64,000 bases of DNA from Aulosira sp. FACHB-615 (GCF_014698045.1 NZ_JACJSE010000004.1:434001-498000), one strand, 5' to 3'; counted from the stretch's first letter, positions 51,393-60,348 are shown. Notes: generated by a model not told the origin, from the letters alone. Numbers and translations are program-made.

Positions 51393-51659
51393 ATGAATAT
51401 CCAACTTAAGCCAGAACATGAGCAATTTATCCAAGCTCAAATCGCTAGTGGCAGATTTACTAATGCAGATGAGGTTATTGATATAGCATTTCAACTGCTA
51501 GAGAAACTAAATACTGACTACATTTCGTGGATAGAAGAAACTCGGCACAAAGTTGATGTTGCAATTGCTGAAATTGAACGAGGGGAAGGTTTGGATGGAG
51601 AAACAGTAGTTATGGAAATACTCGACAGGTTTCAAAAGGCGCGTGAGGGTACGGAATGA
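51393..51659 (+). CDS. ParD-type antitoxin
   Basis: An 88-residue antitoxin with an N-terminal ribbon-helix-helix segment (MNIQLKPEHEQFIQAQIASGRFTNADEVIDIAFQLLEKL) for DNA binding and an acidic helical tail that would wrap the toxin. It overlaps the ParE gene by 4 nt (ATGA). It probably autoregulates the module. Confidence 0.93.
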   Translation: MNIQLKPEHEQFIQAQIASGRFTNADEVIDIAFQLLEKLNTDYISWIEETRHKVDVAIAEIERGEGLDGETVVMEILDRFQKAREGTE

Positions 51660-51961
51660 GCCGATATATTATTGCGCCATCTGCCATTCGTGATTTAAAT
51701 GATATTGCTAATTACTTTCTTGATAAAAATTTGGAAGCTGGCGAAAGAATCTTTAGAGAATTTCATAATAAGTGTCAAAAATTGGCTCAATTTCCCAATA
51801 TGGGGCGTAGCTATGCTCATGTTAAAGATTCATTGCGTGGTTTACCACTAAATGGATATATCATTTTGTATCAAGTTATTGATGATGGAGTCACTATTTT
51901 GCGAATTGTTAGTGGTCGTCAAGACTTAGAAAGTTTATTTGCAGAACTAGATGATAACTAA
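51656..51961 (+). CDS. ParE-type toxin (RelE/ParE superfamily)
   Basis: A 101-residue toxin with the family's start (YIIAPSAIRDLNDIANYFLD), central FPNMGRSYAHVKDSLRGLPLNGYIILYQV and final ILRIVSGRQDLESLF. ParE toxins act on DNA gyrase, RelE relatives on ribosome-bound mRNA; sequence favours ParE. Translationally coupled to the ParD antitoxin. Confidence 0.94.
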   Translation: MSRYIIAPSAIRDLNDIANYFLDKNLEAGERIFREFHNKCQKLAQFPNMGRSYAHVKDSLRGLPLNGYIILYQVIDDGVTILRIVSGRQDLESLFAELDDN

Positions 51962-52071
51962 GAGATGACTTATTAAAGTAAACCTTAAATTTTAGGATGC
52001 TTTATGGTAACGCTTAACACACCGAGAAAGATACTGCGTTACGTCCAATTCTCAGAGAATTGCGTTTGTTC

Positions 52072-52104
52072 AGATTCCCGACTTCTTTGAGAAGTCGGGG
52101 ATCT
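52072..52104. repeat. 33-bp palindromic dispersed repeat
   Basis: A copy of the family with outer arm AGATTCCCGACTTCT and right arm AGAAGTCGGGGATCT, so it has one mismatched (G-T wobble) pair. It lies between parE and the membrane protein gene. Confidence 0.85.
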
Positions 52105-52124
52105 TGTTTCTCACGGAGGTTTGC

Positions 52125-52595
52125 TTACTCATAAGTGTAGCGATCGCGCGGCAGGGGTTTTGTTAAAAATCTCGCCAGCCATGCTAAGGCAATTATCCAT
52201 AAACCGACAGATATTGGTCTGATTTGATTTTGTAATTGCAAAATTTCCGTATCACTAAAACTACGATTGAGCAATTGGAATGCAAAAAGAAAAGTTACAA
52301 CCCAAATAATGATCCCAATCGGAGTTAGTATTGCTAATAATTTAACTGTTTTATTTACCTTTCTATAATTCTGCCAGCGTAAAGCTATCCAACATCCAAG
52401 CACTTCTCCAATCCACCAACCTAAAAATTGACCCATTAAAGGTGGTATAATACCCTCTAATTCAGCATTAGGCATAAATTTAATTACGTATTCTCTACCT
52501 AAATAACCACCTAAATATAAAAGTGGCACAGCACCGATAAAACTACCGATAATTGCTGCTAAATATCCGCTTTTGTTGTTTTTAGATAACTGCAT
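52125..52595 (-). CDS. hypothetical four-helix membrane protein
   Basis: A 156-residue protein with about four hydrophobic segments (about 10-35, 48-70, 85-107, 127-143) and Gly-rich small-residue packing in the first (YLAAIIGSFIGAVPLLYLGG). No family recognised. It stands alone between repeats. Confidence 0.7.
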   Translation of the reverse strand: MQLSKNNKSGYLAAIIGSFIGAVPLLYLGGYLGREYVIKFMPNAELEGIIPPLMGQFLGWWIGEVLGCWIALRWQNYRKVNKTVKLLAILTPIGIIIWVVTFLFAFQLLNRSFSDTEILQLQNQIRPISVGLWIIALAWLARFLTKPLPRDRYTYE

Positions 52596-52806
52596 ATTGA
52601 CCAGAAAACCGATAATTAATACTGAATTAAGATTGTTAGTAATTGAACAACTGAATTTAGAGGTAATTTTTGTTGCTCAATGCGAAATAAGTTTCACTAT
52701 CCTATTTAATTTGTGAGCGCAAATTATCGAGGATGGCTATAGATCCAATATCAATTAAGCAGTTTCCGGAACTGAAATAATACAGACAGAGTAAACCCCA
52801 CTGTTC

Positions 52807-52923
52807 ATACCATTTCACGAAATTACTGATAGAAATCGCTTCCTCTGCAACTCTGCTTCTGGTCGCCGAGCGAAGTCGAGGCGCTACTTGCATATCCGTA
52901 TCATTTTTAAAGTGAAATGGTAT
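52807..52923. repeat. 117-bp TIR element, uninterrupted copy
   Basis: Bounded by ATACCATTTCAC and GTGAAATGGTAT, perfect 12-bp inverted ends. It is the opposite-strand homologue of 28806-28945 but lacks that copy's 24-bp insertion. It lies in the 389-bp gap between the membrane protein and the Uma2 gene, and nothing else is seen in that gap. Confidence 0.92.
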
Positions 52924-52984
52924 CAGATAAGGAAGAGTGGGGTGCGGGATTAAAGCTTATGTTATGGAAGTATTGACCAAAAAT

Positions 52985-53719
52985 TTAATCTTGTGGTTCA
53001 ATACCTGCTGCTCGTAATTGTGCTGCTAGTCTTTCTGCACGTTGGCGTTCTTGTTCTGCACGTTGGCGTTCTTGTTCAACTAACTCAGAACCCCACAATA
53101 ATAATTGTCCATTTTCATCCCACCAGCGCAACCAATAACCTGTACGATTTTCATGTGTACCTTGCCATACACCAAGGTAAAGATTCATGTCGGCTATCAA
53201 GTAATGTTGGTTTTCGTTAGGACTTTGTATGGCATACCTACCTGTGTTGTTATCTAACAAATAAACCTCTAAGTTACCACTGGCTGGTTCAAAAATTGCA
53301 TAGTTTGGTACTTTTAAAATGCACTCGTAAAAAAACCATTTACCAGGGGGATACGTTGGTTTGATGGAATATTCTCCGCCATCTTTATCAGAGAGAAATT
53401 CAATCACAATTATGGGGATGTCTCCTTCTAATTGCGGCGTGTAACTGCGAATTACTTCTTCTCTGCTGACTGTAATGTTAGGAATATATGCCCAATCTGG
53501 TGCTTTGACAACTGTTGCACCGTTTAAAGTGGCGCAAATGCCGTAATTTGTTGGTGTCAGCGCATTAACTGGGAGTTTTCCTGCTAGTTCTAGGCTTTGG
53601 GTTAAGGCTGCGGCTAAGGCTGGTTGGTTGATGTTGTCCACTGGTTCATCAGGCAGAATATAATCTTCGGGTAGTTTTTCCCAAGTGATTTGGTAGGTTT
53701 GGGTGATGGTGGCTGTCAT
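52985..53719 (-). CDS. Uma2-family protein with C-terminal coiled coil
   Basis: A 244-residue Uma2 (DUF820) protein of the longer subtype. The nuclease-fold core reads KAPDWAYIPNITV, then DIPIIVIEFLSDKDGGEYS and KWFFYECILKVPNYAIFEP. The C-terminus carries two perfect copies of EQERQRA in a short coiled coil before the end LAAQLRAAGIEPQD, typical of this group. Function unproven. Confidence 0.92.
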   Translation of the reverse strand: MTATITQTYQITWEKLPEDYILPDEPVDNINQPALAAALTQSLELAGKLPVNALTPTNYGICATLNGATVVKAPDWAYIPNITVSREEVIRSYTPQLEGDIPIIVIEFLSDKDGGEYSIKPTYPPGKWFFYECILKVPNYAIFEPASGNLEVYLLDNNTGRYAIQSPNENQHYLIADMNLYLGVWQGTHENRTGYWLRWWDENGQLLLWGSELVEQERQRAEQERQRAERLAAQLRAAGIEPQD

Positions 53720-53769
53720 ATTTGCTAGGGAGTTGGGAGTTGGGAGTTGGGAGTGGGGAAGAAAGTTAC

Positions 53770-55338
53770 CTATTCGTCATCGTCGGGATCGAAATCGCTA
53801 TCTTCTAGTGTTTGATGGGGGATGGCGGCGATAATTGCATCAATTACTTTGGATACTGGTAAGATTTCTAGATTAAGGTCAGGAAATTTTGTGCCTTTCG
53901 GGACGATCGCTCTTTTAAATCCCAATTTAGCTGCTTCTTTTAACCGCAGTTCCATTTGGGAAACGGCGCGGACTTGTCCACCCAAGCCGACTTCCCCAAT
54001 CAAAACTGTACCAGGGTCAACAATGCGATCGCGGAAACTGGCAACAATCGCGATCGCAACTCCTAAATCTACGGCTGGTTCTACTACACTCAATCCACCC
54101 GCCGAAGCAACATAAGAATCTAATTTAGACATAGGAATCCCCACACGTTTTTCTAAGACGGCGAGAATTTGGACTAAGCGGTTGTAGTCTACTCCAGTTC
54201 CAGCGCGTCGGGGTGAGGGGTAACTTGTCGGACTAACCAAGGCTTGTAATTCCACCACAATCGGGCGTGTACCTTCACAAGCCACCACAATTGCTGTCCC
54301 AGGTGCGGGATCATCACGATTGCCTAAAAATAACTCTGAAGGGTTAGAAACTTCTCGCAGTCCGTGTTCTACCATTTCAAAGATACCGATTTCGTGGGTG
54401 GCCCCGAAGCGGTTTTTCACGGTTCTTAATAAGCGGTGGGAGGCAAAGCGATCGCCTTCAAAGTACAATACTGTATCTACTAAGTGTTCTAAAACTTTCG
54501 GCCCGGCGATCGCACCTTCTTTGGTGACGTGTCCCACAATTAACATCGTAATATCTTCATGCTTCGCCACTTTCATCAAAGCGGCGGTACATTCCCTTAC
54601 CTGGGCTACCGAACCAGGTGCAGATGTCAAAGCCGGAAAAAACACCGTTTGAATACTATCAATTACCGCTACATTCGGTCTGAGGGAATCTATTTCCCGT
54701 AAAATCTCTTCTAAATCAGTTTCTGGTAATACATACAAGTCTGCACTCATGCCTTCTGGTGTTTCTGCTTCTAATGCTTCGGTAGTAGCGGATGTTTCTG
54801 ATGCTTCTGTATTTTCCTGAGACTCAGTTTGTTTATCATTAGCATCCCCAACTACATTCATCGGTTTAGACACACCCAAACGCAAAGCCCGCAATTTGAC
54901 TTGTTGTCCTGATTCTTCCCCAGAAACATAAAGAATACGATATCTCTGCGCCAGTTGATTGGATACTTGCAACAATAATGTCGATTTCCCAATTCCCGGA
55001 TCACCACCAATTAACACCATTGAACCGGGAACAACGCCACCACCCAAGACTCGATCTAATTCTCCATAGCCAGATTCCCAGCGCGTGACTTGGCGATCGC
55101 TAATTTGATCAAAAGTCAGTGAAGCTCGCGGTTTTGCTGGTTTAGCATTAGGCTTACCATTATTTTGCTCTTTGTGCCAACTGCTGACTCCGCCTCTTGT
55201 GGGGACATCCACAGAAGATTGAATCGCAAATTGTTCTTCTAAAGAATTGTAGGTTCCGCAATTAGGACATTTACCAAACCACTGGGGAGATTCTGCACCA
55301 CATTCGTTACAAATGTAAAAGGTTTTAGGCTTAGGCAT
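53770..55338 (-). CDS. radA: DNA repair protein RadA
   Basis: A 522-residue RadA/Sms helicase-like protein for recombination intermediate processing. It has the N-terminal C4 zinc finger (CNECGAESPQWFGKCPNCG), Walker A GGDPGIGKSTLL, the RadA-specific VKNRFGATHEIG motif and a C-terminal Lon-protease-like domain (GLGGQVRAVSQMELRLKEA). An acidic, Thr/Glu-rich insert (about residues 153-190) lengthens it over the usual 450-460. It is divergent from rpaB (167-nt gap). Confidence 0.97.
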   Translation of the reverse strand: MPKPKTFYICNECGAESPQWFGKCPNCGTYNSLEEQFAIQSSVDVPTRGGVSSWHKEQNNGKPNAKPAKPRASLTFDQISDRQVTRWESGYGELDRVLGGGVVPGSMVLIGGDPGIGKSTLLLQVSNQLAQRYRILYVSGEESGQQVKLRALRLGVSKPMNVVGDANDKQTESQENTEASETSATTEALEAETPEGMSADLYVLPETDLEEILREIDSLRPNVAVIDSIQTVFFPALTSAPGSVAQVRECTAALMKVAKHEDITMLIVGHVTKEGAIAGPKVLEHLVDTVLYFEGDRFASHRLLRTVKNRFGATHEIGIFEMVEHGLREVSNPSELFLGNRDDPAPGTAIVVACEGTRPIVVELQALVSPTSYPSPRRAGTGVDYNRLVQILAVLEKRVGIPMSKLDSYVASAGGLSVVEPAVDLGVAIAIVASFRDRIVDPGTVLIGEVGLGGQVRAVSQMELRLKEAAKLGFKRAIVPKGTKFPDLNLEILPVSKVIDAIIAAIPHQTLEDSDFDPDDDE

Positions 55339-55497
55339 TCTTAAATCTTAATTAAGTTAATTATTCTTAATTTTTTCTTAATTCTTACAGAAATCTAAAG
55401 TCAAACAAAACTGGGTTCTACCGCATTTTTCAAATCAATTGTGGGAATGATATCTTAATATTATGGTATTAAAAATTAATCATGAAAAATTTTAGTT

Positions 55498-55503
55498 AAG
55501 GAG
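55498..55503 (+). promoter_or_regulatory. ribosome binding site that fixes the rpaB start
   Basis: AAGGAG lies 2 nt before the TTG at 55506 but 11 nt before the TTG at 55515. The second gives MESHKEKILVVDDE, which matches the conserved RpaB N-terminus, so 55515 is preferred. No ATG is available. Confidence 0.6.
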
Positions 55504-55514
55504 AATTGAGAAAC

Positions 55515-56243
55515 TTGGAAAGTCATAAAGAAAAAATTCTGGTGGTAGACGATGAAGCCAGCATTCGTCGGATTTTAGAAACGCGCCTTTCGATGATTGG
55601 CTACGATGTGGTGACGGCTGGCGACGGTGAAGAAGCGTTGGACACTTTTCGCAAATCTGATCCTGATTTAGTAGTGTTGGATGTGATGATGCCAAAGCTG
55701 GATGGCTACGGCGTGTGTCAAGAATTACGTAAGGAATCAGATGTCCCTATCATTATGCTAACAGCCTTGGGGGACGTTGCCGATCGCATCACAGGTTTAG
55801 AATTAGGTGCTGATGACTACGTAGTTAAACCATTCTCCCCCAAAGAACTAGAAGCGCGGATTCGCTCAGTCTTGCGCCGTGTCGATAAAACAGGTGCGTC
55901 GGGTATCCCCAGTTCGGGTGTAATTCACGTAGGGAATATCAAAATCGATACCAACAAACGCCAAGTCTACAAAGGCGATGAACGCATTCGCTTGACAGGA
56001 ATGGAATTCAGTTTACTAGAATTGCTAGTTAGTCGTTCTGGCGAAGCCTTCTCTCGTTCCGAAATTTTGCAAGAAGTTTGGGGATACACACCAGAACGCC
56101 ATGTAGATACGCGGGTAGTAGATGTGCATATATCTCGGTTACGAGCAAAATTAGAAGACGATCCCAGTAACCCAGAACTAATCCTGACTGCACGCGGTAC
56201 AGGTTATCTGTTTCAACGCATAATTGAACCTGGAGAAGAGTAA
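55515..56243 (+). CDS. rpaB: response regulator RpaB (Ycf27)
   Basis: A 242-residue OmpR/PhoB-type response regulator, essential in cyanobacteria, that controls high-light and redox genes and phycobilisome-photosystem coupling through HLR1 sites. The receiver domain has Asp12/Asp13, phospho-acceptor Asp56 (VVLDVMMPKLDG), Thr in MLTALG and Lys in VVKPF. The winged-helix effector domain ends with VDVHISRLRAKLEDDPSNPELILTARGTGYLF. Start is a TTG; see the ribosome-site entry. The gene's partner kinase (NblS) is not in the window. Confidence 0.96.
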   Translation: MESHKEKILVVDDEASIRRILETRLSMIGYDVVTAGDGEEALDTFRKSDPDLVVLDVMMPKLDGYGVCQELRKESDVPIIMLTALGDVADRITGLELGADDYVVKPFSPKELEARIRSVLRRVDKTGASGIPSSGVIHVGNIKIDTNKRQVYKGDERIRLTGMEFSLLELLVSRSGEAFSRSEILQEVWGYTPERHVDTRVVDVHISRLRAKLEDDPSNPELILTARGTGYLFQRIIEPGEE

Positions 56244-56300
56244 AGGAAAGTATGAAGTGTGAAGTATGAAATCTTATCGTTCATTACTCAGCACTCAGCG

Positions 56301-56342
56301 AGAAGTTGCGTGCGCGGGTTCCCCGCGTTGAGCAAACTTCGG
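56301..56342. repeat. 42-bp small dispersed repeat inside a heptamer array
   Basis: The segment starts AGAAGTTGCGTGCGCGGGTT and ends GAGCAAACTTCGG, matching 37682-37723 apart from three bases. It interrupts an ACTCAGC heptamer run (ACTCAGC before, ACTCAGCACTCAGC after), so it inserted into the array. It contains the stem CGCGGG-TTC-CCCGCG. Confidence 0.85.
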
Positions 56343-56365
56343 TGACTCAGCACTCAGCACTTAAG

Positions 56366-57025
56366 ATGACTAAACCTGATGATCCCAATCGAGTTCTGCG
56401 CCGTTTACCCCTAGTTGTTGGTGGGTTAGGCGCTATACTTTTGCTGATTAACCGTTTATTAACACCAGAACTTACAGAATCCCAATCCCGTGGCGATGTG
56501 TTGGGTGTAATTTTAAGTGCTGTGTTAATTTTAACGGGGTTAATTTGGCAGCAAGTACAGCCGCGATCGCCTGAAGTTGTGAAACTGATTGGGGAAGAAG
56601 GTTTTATCCTGTCAGAAGACTTACCAGAAGCCGTGAAAACAGAACTAGCCTGGGCATCTCACTTGATATTAACGAATACCGTCACGCGATCGCTGGTAGT
56701 TGTATATCAAGGCAAAGTTTTGTTACGTCGCGGTATTCTGGGTTCTAAAACAGAAGTCGTACCAGGGCCAATTTTCAACCGGGTTATCGAAAAACAACAG
56801 CCAGTTTATTTAGTAGCTTTAAACCTCTACCCCGGCAGAATAGAATTTGATTACTTACCCGAAAATACTCAAGGAGTAATTTGTCAACCAATTAGCAATC
56901 AAGGTGCGATGATTTTAGGAGCCAATGCACCCAGAAGTTACACCAAACAAGATGAAAATTGGATTGCTGGCATTGCTGATAAATTAGCCGTAACTCTCCA
57001 ACAAATCAGCGTTGATGCTTCATAA
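56366..57025 (+). CDS. cofactor assembly of complex C subunit B (CCB2/CCB4-like)
   Basis: A 219-residue membrane protein of the CCB2/CCB4 family, needed to attach haem c(i) covalently to cytochrome b6 of the b6f complex. Two N-terminal transmembrane helices (about 14-31 and 45-63) precede a soluble domain starting VVKLIGEEGFILSEDLPEAVKTELAW. The start is MTKPDDPNRVLRRL at 56366; the 20 codons before it in frame are translated dispersed repeat and are not part of the gene. It is 13 nt upstream of the DUF456 gene, so they are probably co-transcribed. Confidence 0.9.
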   Translation: MTKPDDPNRVLRRLPLVVGGLGAILLLINRLLTPELTESQSRGDVLGVILSAVLILTGLIWQQVQPRSPEVVKLIGEEGFILSEDLPEAVKTELAWASHLILTNTVTRSLVVVYQGKVLLRRGILGSKTEVVPGPIFNRVIEKQQPVYLVALNLYPGRIEFDYLPENTQGVICQPISNQGAMILGANAPRSYTKQDENWIAGIADKLAVTLQQISVDAS

Positions 57026-57038
57026 TTAAAAATTACTT

Positions 57039-57557
57039 ATGCAAATTATTTATTGGTTACTAATTGCCTTAATGGTTGTGGGAATTATTGGTGCTGTAGT
57101 GCCAGCAATTCCTGGTAGCAGCTTAATTTTAACCGCAATTATTATTTGGGGAATTGTTAGCGGTTCTTTTGCAGCGATTAAGATACCGTTAATAGTTACA
57201 ATAATTGTTTTGCTATTAAGTGTAGGCGTTGATTTTTTAGCCAGTTATATCGGCGCAAAACAAGCAGGTGCTAGTAAATGGGGACAAATTGGCGCAGTTG
57301 TAGGGTTAGTATTAGGAATTTTGGGATTCTTACCAGCTTTACCCTTTGGCGGGCCGTTACTCGGAATGTTACTGGGGCCACTATTAGGTGCAATTGTCGG
57401 TGAATTTATTTACCGCCGAGAATTATGGCCAGCAGTGAAAGCAGGTATTGGAATTGTCGTCGGTACATTAGTCGGAAATTTGATTCAAGGTTTATTAGCA
57501 GTTGCAGCAGTTGCAGTTTTTATGGTGACAACTTGGCCGCAAGTATTTGGTGGATAA
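57039..57557 (+). CDS. DUF456 family membrane protein
   Basis: A 172-residue, very hydrophobic protein with five or so helices and many Gly residues (VVGIIGAVVPAIPGSSLILTAIIIWG; GGPLLGMLLGPLLGAIVGEFIYRR). Matches DUF456, of unknown function. It follows the CCB gene by 13 nt on the same strand. Confidence 0.92.
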   Translation: MQIIYWLLIALMVVGIIGAVVPAIPGSSLILTAIIIWGIVSGSFAAIKIPLIVTIIVLLLSVGVDFLASYIGAKQAGASKWGQIGAVVGLVLGILGFLPALPFGGPLLGMLLGPLLGAIVGEFIYRRELWPAVKAGIGIVVGTLVGNLIQGLLAVAAVAVFMVTTWPQVFGG

Positions 57558-57558
57558 G

Positions 57559-57804
57559 CTAACTTTGAGAATCTTGTTTTCTTTTCTCTGCTTGTTCAAT
57601 ACGTTGTCTAAGTGCTTCTTCCGCTATCCGAATATTCTCTTCAATTGGCGTACCATCTTCAGCAAACATTGGCCCGTACCATGTCGCTTCCGAGTCTGGA
57701 GTACGACGACTATACAGTACACGCAAAGGCTCTACATCCTCACGATGTGCCAGCGCATAAGCTATCAATTCTTTGTTAGTCATAGCTTCAAAATTCGGAC
57801 GCAT
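57559..57804 (-). CDS. DUF6887-like small protein
   Basis: An 81-residue protein started at MRPNFEAMTNKELIAYALAHRED. The NFEAMTNKELxAYxLxHREDxE segment is a hallmark of small cyanobacterial proteins paired with the upstream gene type. The C-terminus is a charged helix. The frame is open 17 codons further, but MRPNFEAM is the conserved start. It overlaps the preceding gene by 17 nt (57788-57804), so translation is probably coupled. Function unknown; a toxin-antitoxin-like pair is possible. Confidence 0.8.
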   Translation of the reverse strand: MRPNFEAMTNKELIAYALAHREDVEPLRVLYSRRTPDSEATWYGPMFAEDGTPIEENIRIAEEALRQRIEQAEKRKQDSQS

Positions 57805-58054
57805 TGAAAAACCTCCAATTTCCATCAGGGGGTACAATGATTTGAATTTCCTCATTCACAAAAATAAACACTATTTTGGTTTGGTCATCAAAGCGGAATA
57901 ACTCTATACTGCGATAGGTGTTTGATAACATTTGGCAGACACGCACACAGGCTTGCGCTTGCTCGTTTGTGGGATTTATTGTTTGTTCCTCAATTGTGAC
58001 ACAAAGAATCTTAAGACTTTTCTGATGTGGAGAGCGATCGCACCTGCAACTCAC
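57788..58054 (-). CDS. DUF6888-like small protein
   Basis: An 88-residue protein with the conserved ACVRVCQMLSNTYRSIELFRFDDQT and EEIQIIVPPDGNWRFFN pattern of small cyanobacterial proteins found upstream of the NFEAMTNKEL partner. The first about 18 residues come from HIP1-containing sequence and may not be translated; no better start codon is available. Function unknown. Confidence 0.75.
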   Translation of the reverse strand: MSCRCDRSPHQKSLKILCVTIEEQTINPTNEQAQACVRVCQMLSNTYRSIELFRFDDQTKIVFIFVNEEIQIIVPPDGNWRFFNASEF

Positions 58055-58084
58055 AACGGTGCGATCGCCTAAATTAACGAATCA

Positions 58085-58750
58085 CTAAAAAGTCTGCAAA
58101 GATTTCTGTGCTTCTGTGGCGACTGCTTCGACTTGATCATTCACCATAGTTTCCAATATCGCTTTGGCTTCTGCGCCACCCAGTCTGGCTAAAGCTTGGG
58201 CGACTCTATAACGCATTTGCCAATCGGGATTAGTAGAGTATGGTGCTAATAAAGGAATTGCGGCGGTATTTCCTAAATCACCAAAGGAACTAATCGCAGC
58301 AGTTTGGACTAATTCGTTCTCGGATGACAGAGCTTCTTGGAGTAAGTCAAAAGAACGCGGATCACCTAATTCGCCTAATGCCGCAATGATGCTGAATTGA
58401 ACTAGCCACTCATTAGTAGAGTGGTAAAGGTGCTGTAAATCTACAAAAGCATCGTGTAATTTGAGCGCACCTAAACAATCGGCGGCGGCGGCTTGCACAT
58501 CGGCTTCGGGGTCATTGATCAAGCGATCGCGTAAAATATCCAAAGACAATTGCAAATCCTGTGTACCGAGTGTATCCATCTGACTCACGGCTGAGTAACG
58601 CACTCTTGAGTTGCTATCACCTATAGCAATCTGCACAAGTTCTAAACCAACTGCGGGTTCTAAGTCGCGGATTTGATTGACAGCACGCAGGCGATCGCCC
58701 AAATCTTCAGAACTGAGCATTTGTCTTACCGACTCAGGAGTAATACTCAT
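58085..58750 (-). CDS. nblB: phycobilisome degradation protein NblB (HEAT-repeat)
   Basis: A 221-residue all-helical protein with five to six HEAT-like (PBS lyase-type) repeats, for example LVQIAIGDSNSRVRYSAVSQM and WLVQFSIIAALGELGDPRSF. NblB is required for phycobilisome breakdown under nutrient stress; related bilin lyases have the same fold, but the compact size and start (MSITPESVRQMLSSEDLGDRLRAVNQI) fit NblB. It shares the window with rpaB, which also acts in the NblS pathway. Confidence 0.85.
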   Translation of the reverse strand: MSITPESVRQMLSSEDLGDRLRAVNQIRDLEPAVGLELVQIAIGDSNSRVRYSAVSQMDTLGTQDLQLSLDILRDRLINDPEADVQAAAADCLGALKLHDAFVDLQHLYHSTNEWLVQFSIIAALGELGDPRSFDLLQEALSSENELVQTAAISSFGDLGNTAAIPLLAPYSTNPDWQMRYRVAQALARLGGAEAKAILETMVNDQVEAVATEAQKSLQTF

Positions 58751-58870
58751 TTAATGATCCTAACTTCTAAAATGTTTTAAAAAATCTCCATAGTTAATCG
58801 TCAAATGTCCATAGTCAATAGTCAAGAAACTCCTAACTAATGACAAAGGACTAATGACTAATGACCATGA

Positions 58871-59365
58871 TTAACTTGCTGCCATTGCCCGAATCACATC
58901 ACCACGGGTAAGAATGCCAACAACTTGACCTTGGCTATCTAATACAGGTAAGCGATGCACATTGCGATCGTGCATCATTTGTGCTGCTTCTTTTAAGGTT
59001 TTGTTGGGGGAAATAGTGACCGGATGTTTACTCATCACTTCTCCCACGGTTTGCCCTAACGCTTTATGTAAATCGCGATCGTAAGTGGCAGGATTTTTTA
59101 AATAAATCACACTATCCAAAAACATAATGTAGGCAGGCGGAGTTACACCAGTTTCTTGCCACATCAAGTCAGTTTCCGAGATAATCCCCACCAGTTGACC
59201 GACATCATCCACCACAGGCAGCCCACTGATGCGTTTCTCTGCCAAAATTTGAATAGCTTCCTTTAGAGGAGTTTCCGGCCGAACAACAATCGGGTTGCGG
59301 CTCATTACGTCGTCAACATTTCTAGACATTTGCTTGCTGACACCATTTTTTACAGTCTCTGGCAT
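58871..59365 (-). CDS. tandem CBS-domain protein
   Basis: A 164-residue protein from MPETVKNGVSKQM (59365). Two CBS domains are present: VDDVMSRNPIVVRPETPLKEAIQILAEKRISGLPVVD and VGEVMSKHPVTISPNKTLKEAAQMMHDRNVHRLPVLD. Such pairs bind adenine nucleotides, and single proteins of this kind modulate enzymes such as thioredoxins in plants and cyanobacteria. The true start could be MSRNVDDVM (12 codons later); a TTG further upstream (59464) lacks support. Confidence 0.9.
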   Translation of the reverse strand: MPETVKNGVSKQMSRNVDDVMSRNPIVVRPETPLKEAIQILAEKRISGLPVVDDVGQLVGIISETDLMWQETGVTPPAYIMFLDSVIYLKNPATYDRDLHKALGQTVGEVMSKHPVTISPNKTLKEAAQMMHDRNVHRLPVLDSQGQVVGILTRGDVIRAMAAS

Positions 59366-59516
59366 TATTGTAGAAAATTGCCGGGATGAACTGAATTGAA
59401 TTAATAGATTGTTACTTGTGGACAATGTTATGGCAGAAGGCAGTGGTTCGACTGCGCTCACCAAACGGAGGTAGGAAGTAGGGAATGGGGAGTAGTTTTT
59501 TTGTCATTTGCTCATT

Positions 59517-60299
59517 TCACCTTAAACCTTGTTGACGCAGCAGTTCACTTAGCCAAGCTGTATCTGTGACTGATAGTACAGGTATGGGGTCACGAGTGTA
59601 ATCAATTCTCAAGTCATAACTACCTTGGTCATAAATATCATTGATGACCTTTTGGAGATTTAAGAATGGTTCTTGGTCTTCTGGGTGCAAAGGTAAGGCA
59701 AACTGAGGAATAGTATCTTTGAGATTAAAACCATAGAGTTCTGCTTTGGGGCGGACTTCGCTGCGGCTAACTAAAATTCGATAATCGCTTTCTATGGTTT
59801 TACCCAAAATCGGCATTGGTTTTCCCTGACGGAGTAAATCAATTTCAACCAAATGAGTAGAACTGCCTAAGACTGTTTGACGTTTTGTTTCATATTGCAA
59901 GCGACCCATCACAGATTGCTTATTCTTAGGGGATAGAACTTCAATGGCTGTAACAACTTCATTGGTTTGTACTGCCCGAATTTCTAAATAACCTTCTGTT
60001 ATGACTTCTGGCAAAGGAATTGTTACTTCTATTGGCTCAACATTGGGAGTAACAAGGGCGATATTATTAGGTTGATTGATGTTAGTCCTCGCTCGTTGCA
60101 CTGATACATCAGGAACACCAATTAATAAAGATTCCTCACCGCTACTTTGATAAACACGCTCTTCAATCGCCACAATATATTTTGGTCGAATTTGTGGTGA
60201 TAAATCATTAGCGATCGCAGTTATTAAGCGATGATGAATCCCAGACCATAATGCTGGATGCTCTAGATAGGGATTCATCCCAGGAAATGGAGAAGGCAT
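59517..60299 (-). CDS. DUF4058 family protein
   Basis: A 260-residue protein with the family start PFPGMNPYLEHPALWSGIHHRLI, central VRTNINQPN region and IEVLSPKNKQSVMGRLQYETKR, where Glu, Lys and Gln placements resemble a PD-(D/E)XK nuclease fold. It ends YTRDPIPVLSVTDTAWLSELLRQQG. DUF4058 is expanded in cyanobacteria; function unknown. Confidence 0.92.
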   Translation of the reverse strand: MPSPFPGMNPYLEHPALWSGIHHRLITAIANDLSPQIRPKYIVAIEERVYQSSGEESLLIGVPDVSVQRARTNINQPNNIALVTPNVEPIEVTIPLPEVITEGYLEIRAVQTNEVVTAIEVLSPKNKQSVMGRLQYETKRQTVLGSSTHLVEIDLLRQGKPMPILGKTIESDYRILVSRSEVRPKAELYGFNLKDTIPQFALPLHPEDQEPFLNLQKVINDIYDQGSYDLRIDYTRDPIPVLSVTDTAWLSELLRQQGLR

Positions 60300-60348
60300 A
60301 AGTAAGTAAAAAGTTAAAAGTCAAAAGTTAAAAGACTGCTTTACTCAG

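Noticed and set aside
52702..52893. 63-codon minus-strand open frame
   Set aside because: It covers the 117-bp TIR element and its flank; no start signal.
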